NCBI GenBank assembly: GCA_019752915.1
Contig: JAIELO010000377.1
Coordinates: 1 to 7,862 of the forward strand
Reading direction: 5' to 3'
From: Burkholderiaceae bacterium
GTDB taxonomy: Bacteria; Pseudomonadota; Gammaproteobacteria; Burkholderiales; Burkholderiaceae_D
DNA length: 7,862 nucleotides
A model generated the notes under the pieces. The model was given only the letters and a program-made list of their open reading frames with translations, was not told the DNA's origin and made no database searches. The position numbers and the translations under genes were made by a program. Of the stretch, positions 7,667 through 7,862 are shown piece after piece. Positions within the stretch are counted from its first letter, which is position 1; the number at the start of each line of letters is the position of its first letter.

Positions 7667-7684
7667 GCGCCGTATAATAGGCGC
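7667..7684 (+). promoter_or_regulatory. coq7 promoter -10 region inside an inverted repeat
   Basis: A perfect TATAAT (7673-7678) lies 27 bases before the coq7 ATG and is bracketed by GCGCC (7667-7671) and GGCGC (7680-7684). The -35 position (about 7650-7655, GGGGAA) does not resemble TTGACA. The -10 assignment is good. The flanking inverted repeat may be an operator or chance. Confidence 0.6.
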
Positions 7685-7705
7685 TTCCTTATTCTCGAGT
7701 TTGCC

Positions 7706-7862
7706 ATGGCTTTCCACCACACTCCACTGGACCGTTTTATCTCTGGCGCCGATAAGGCGCTGCGCGTGATTACCGGCGTGGCGTCGGCATCGCGTCCGAC
7801 CCCGGCACGGCACATCGCCGAGGCCGAACTGAGCGATGCCGAGCGCCGTCACAGCGCCGGGC
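7706..7862 (+). CDS. coq7: COQ7-family 2-polyprenyl-3-methyl-6-methoxy-1,4-benzoquinone hydroxylase, N-terminal part
   Basis: The first 52 codons are present and the gene runs off the right edge. The visible sequence contains LDRFISGADKALRVITG (8-24), SASRPTPA and ELSDAERRHSAG (41-52). These match the N-terminus of bacterial COQ7 proteins, where an LD-I---D-ALR helix and a conserved LS-AER-H-AG stretch begin the fold. COQ7 is a membrane-associated, carboxylate-bridged di-iron monooxygenase that adds the last ring hydroxyl in ubiquinone biosynthesis, the step done by UbiF in E. coli. The iron ligands (EXXH pairs) lie beyond the window and could not be checked. The start ATG at 7706 follows a perfect TATAAT box by about 27 bases; the Shine-Dalgarno sequence is weak. 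Confidence 0.85.
   Translation, partial: MAFHHTPLDRFISGADKALRVITGVASASRPTPARHIAEAELSDAERRHSAG

Noticed and set aside
7658..7852. Minus-strand open frame over the coq7 start
   Set aside because: The plus-strand frame matches the COQ7 N-terminus and has a TATAAT box. The opposite frame has no support.

Overview
The window looks like ordinary chromosomal DNA of a GC-rich betaproteobacterium, most likely order Burkholderiales and perhaps family Oxalobacteraceae. This is judged from codon use, the lysine/alanine-rich topoisomerase tail and the COQ7-type ubiquinone hydroxylase at the right edge. No tRNA, rRNA, insertion sequence, phage gene or CRISPR array was seen. The assignment to a family is inference only.

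Layout from left to right. (1) The 3' end of a type IA topoisomerase gene (+), probably topB, ends at 237. It is followed by a near-perfect palindromic terminator that also serves the convergent gene. (2) A minus-strand NADP-dependent medium-chain (zinc-less) oxidoreductase (291-1316) is transcribed divergently from a LysR-family regulator (1390-2346). The 73-bp gap between them carries two exact 8-bp direct repeats 32 bp apart, a plausible operator. (3) A two-gene minus-strand operon fills 2396-6874. An ABC-2-type ATPase is followed after 12 bp by a 1190-residue protein that fuses a 13-helix ABC-2-like permease to a zinc M1-family peptidase domain, predicted to lie in the periplasm. (4) Divergent from that operon is a 151-residue protein of unknown function (7155-7610). 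(5) The first 52 codons of coq7 (+) start at 7706 behind a perfect TATAAT box.

How the genes work together. The LysR protein probably controls the oxidoreductase and possibly itself. The ATPase and the permease-peptidase very likely form one membrane complex in which ATP hydrolysis in the cytoplasm is coupled to a periplasmic metallopeptidase tethered to the transporter; its substrate cannot be read from the sequence. This fusion is the most interesting object in the window. As far as I recall, the same architecture exists in other bacteria under automatic names, so it is poorly characterised rather than unseen. The other genes look like standard housekeeping or accessory genes.
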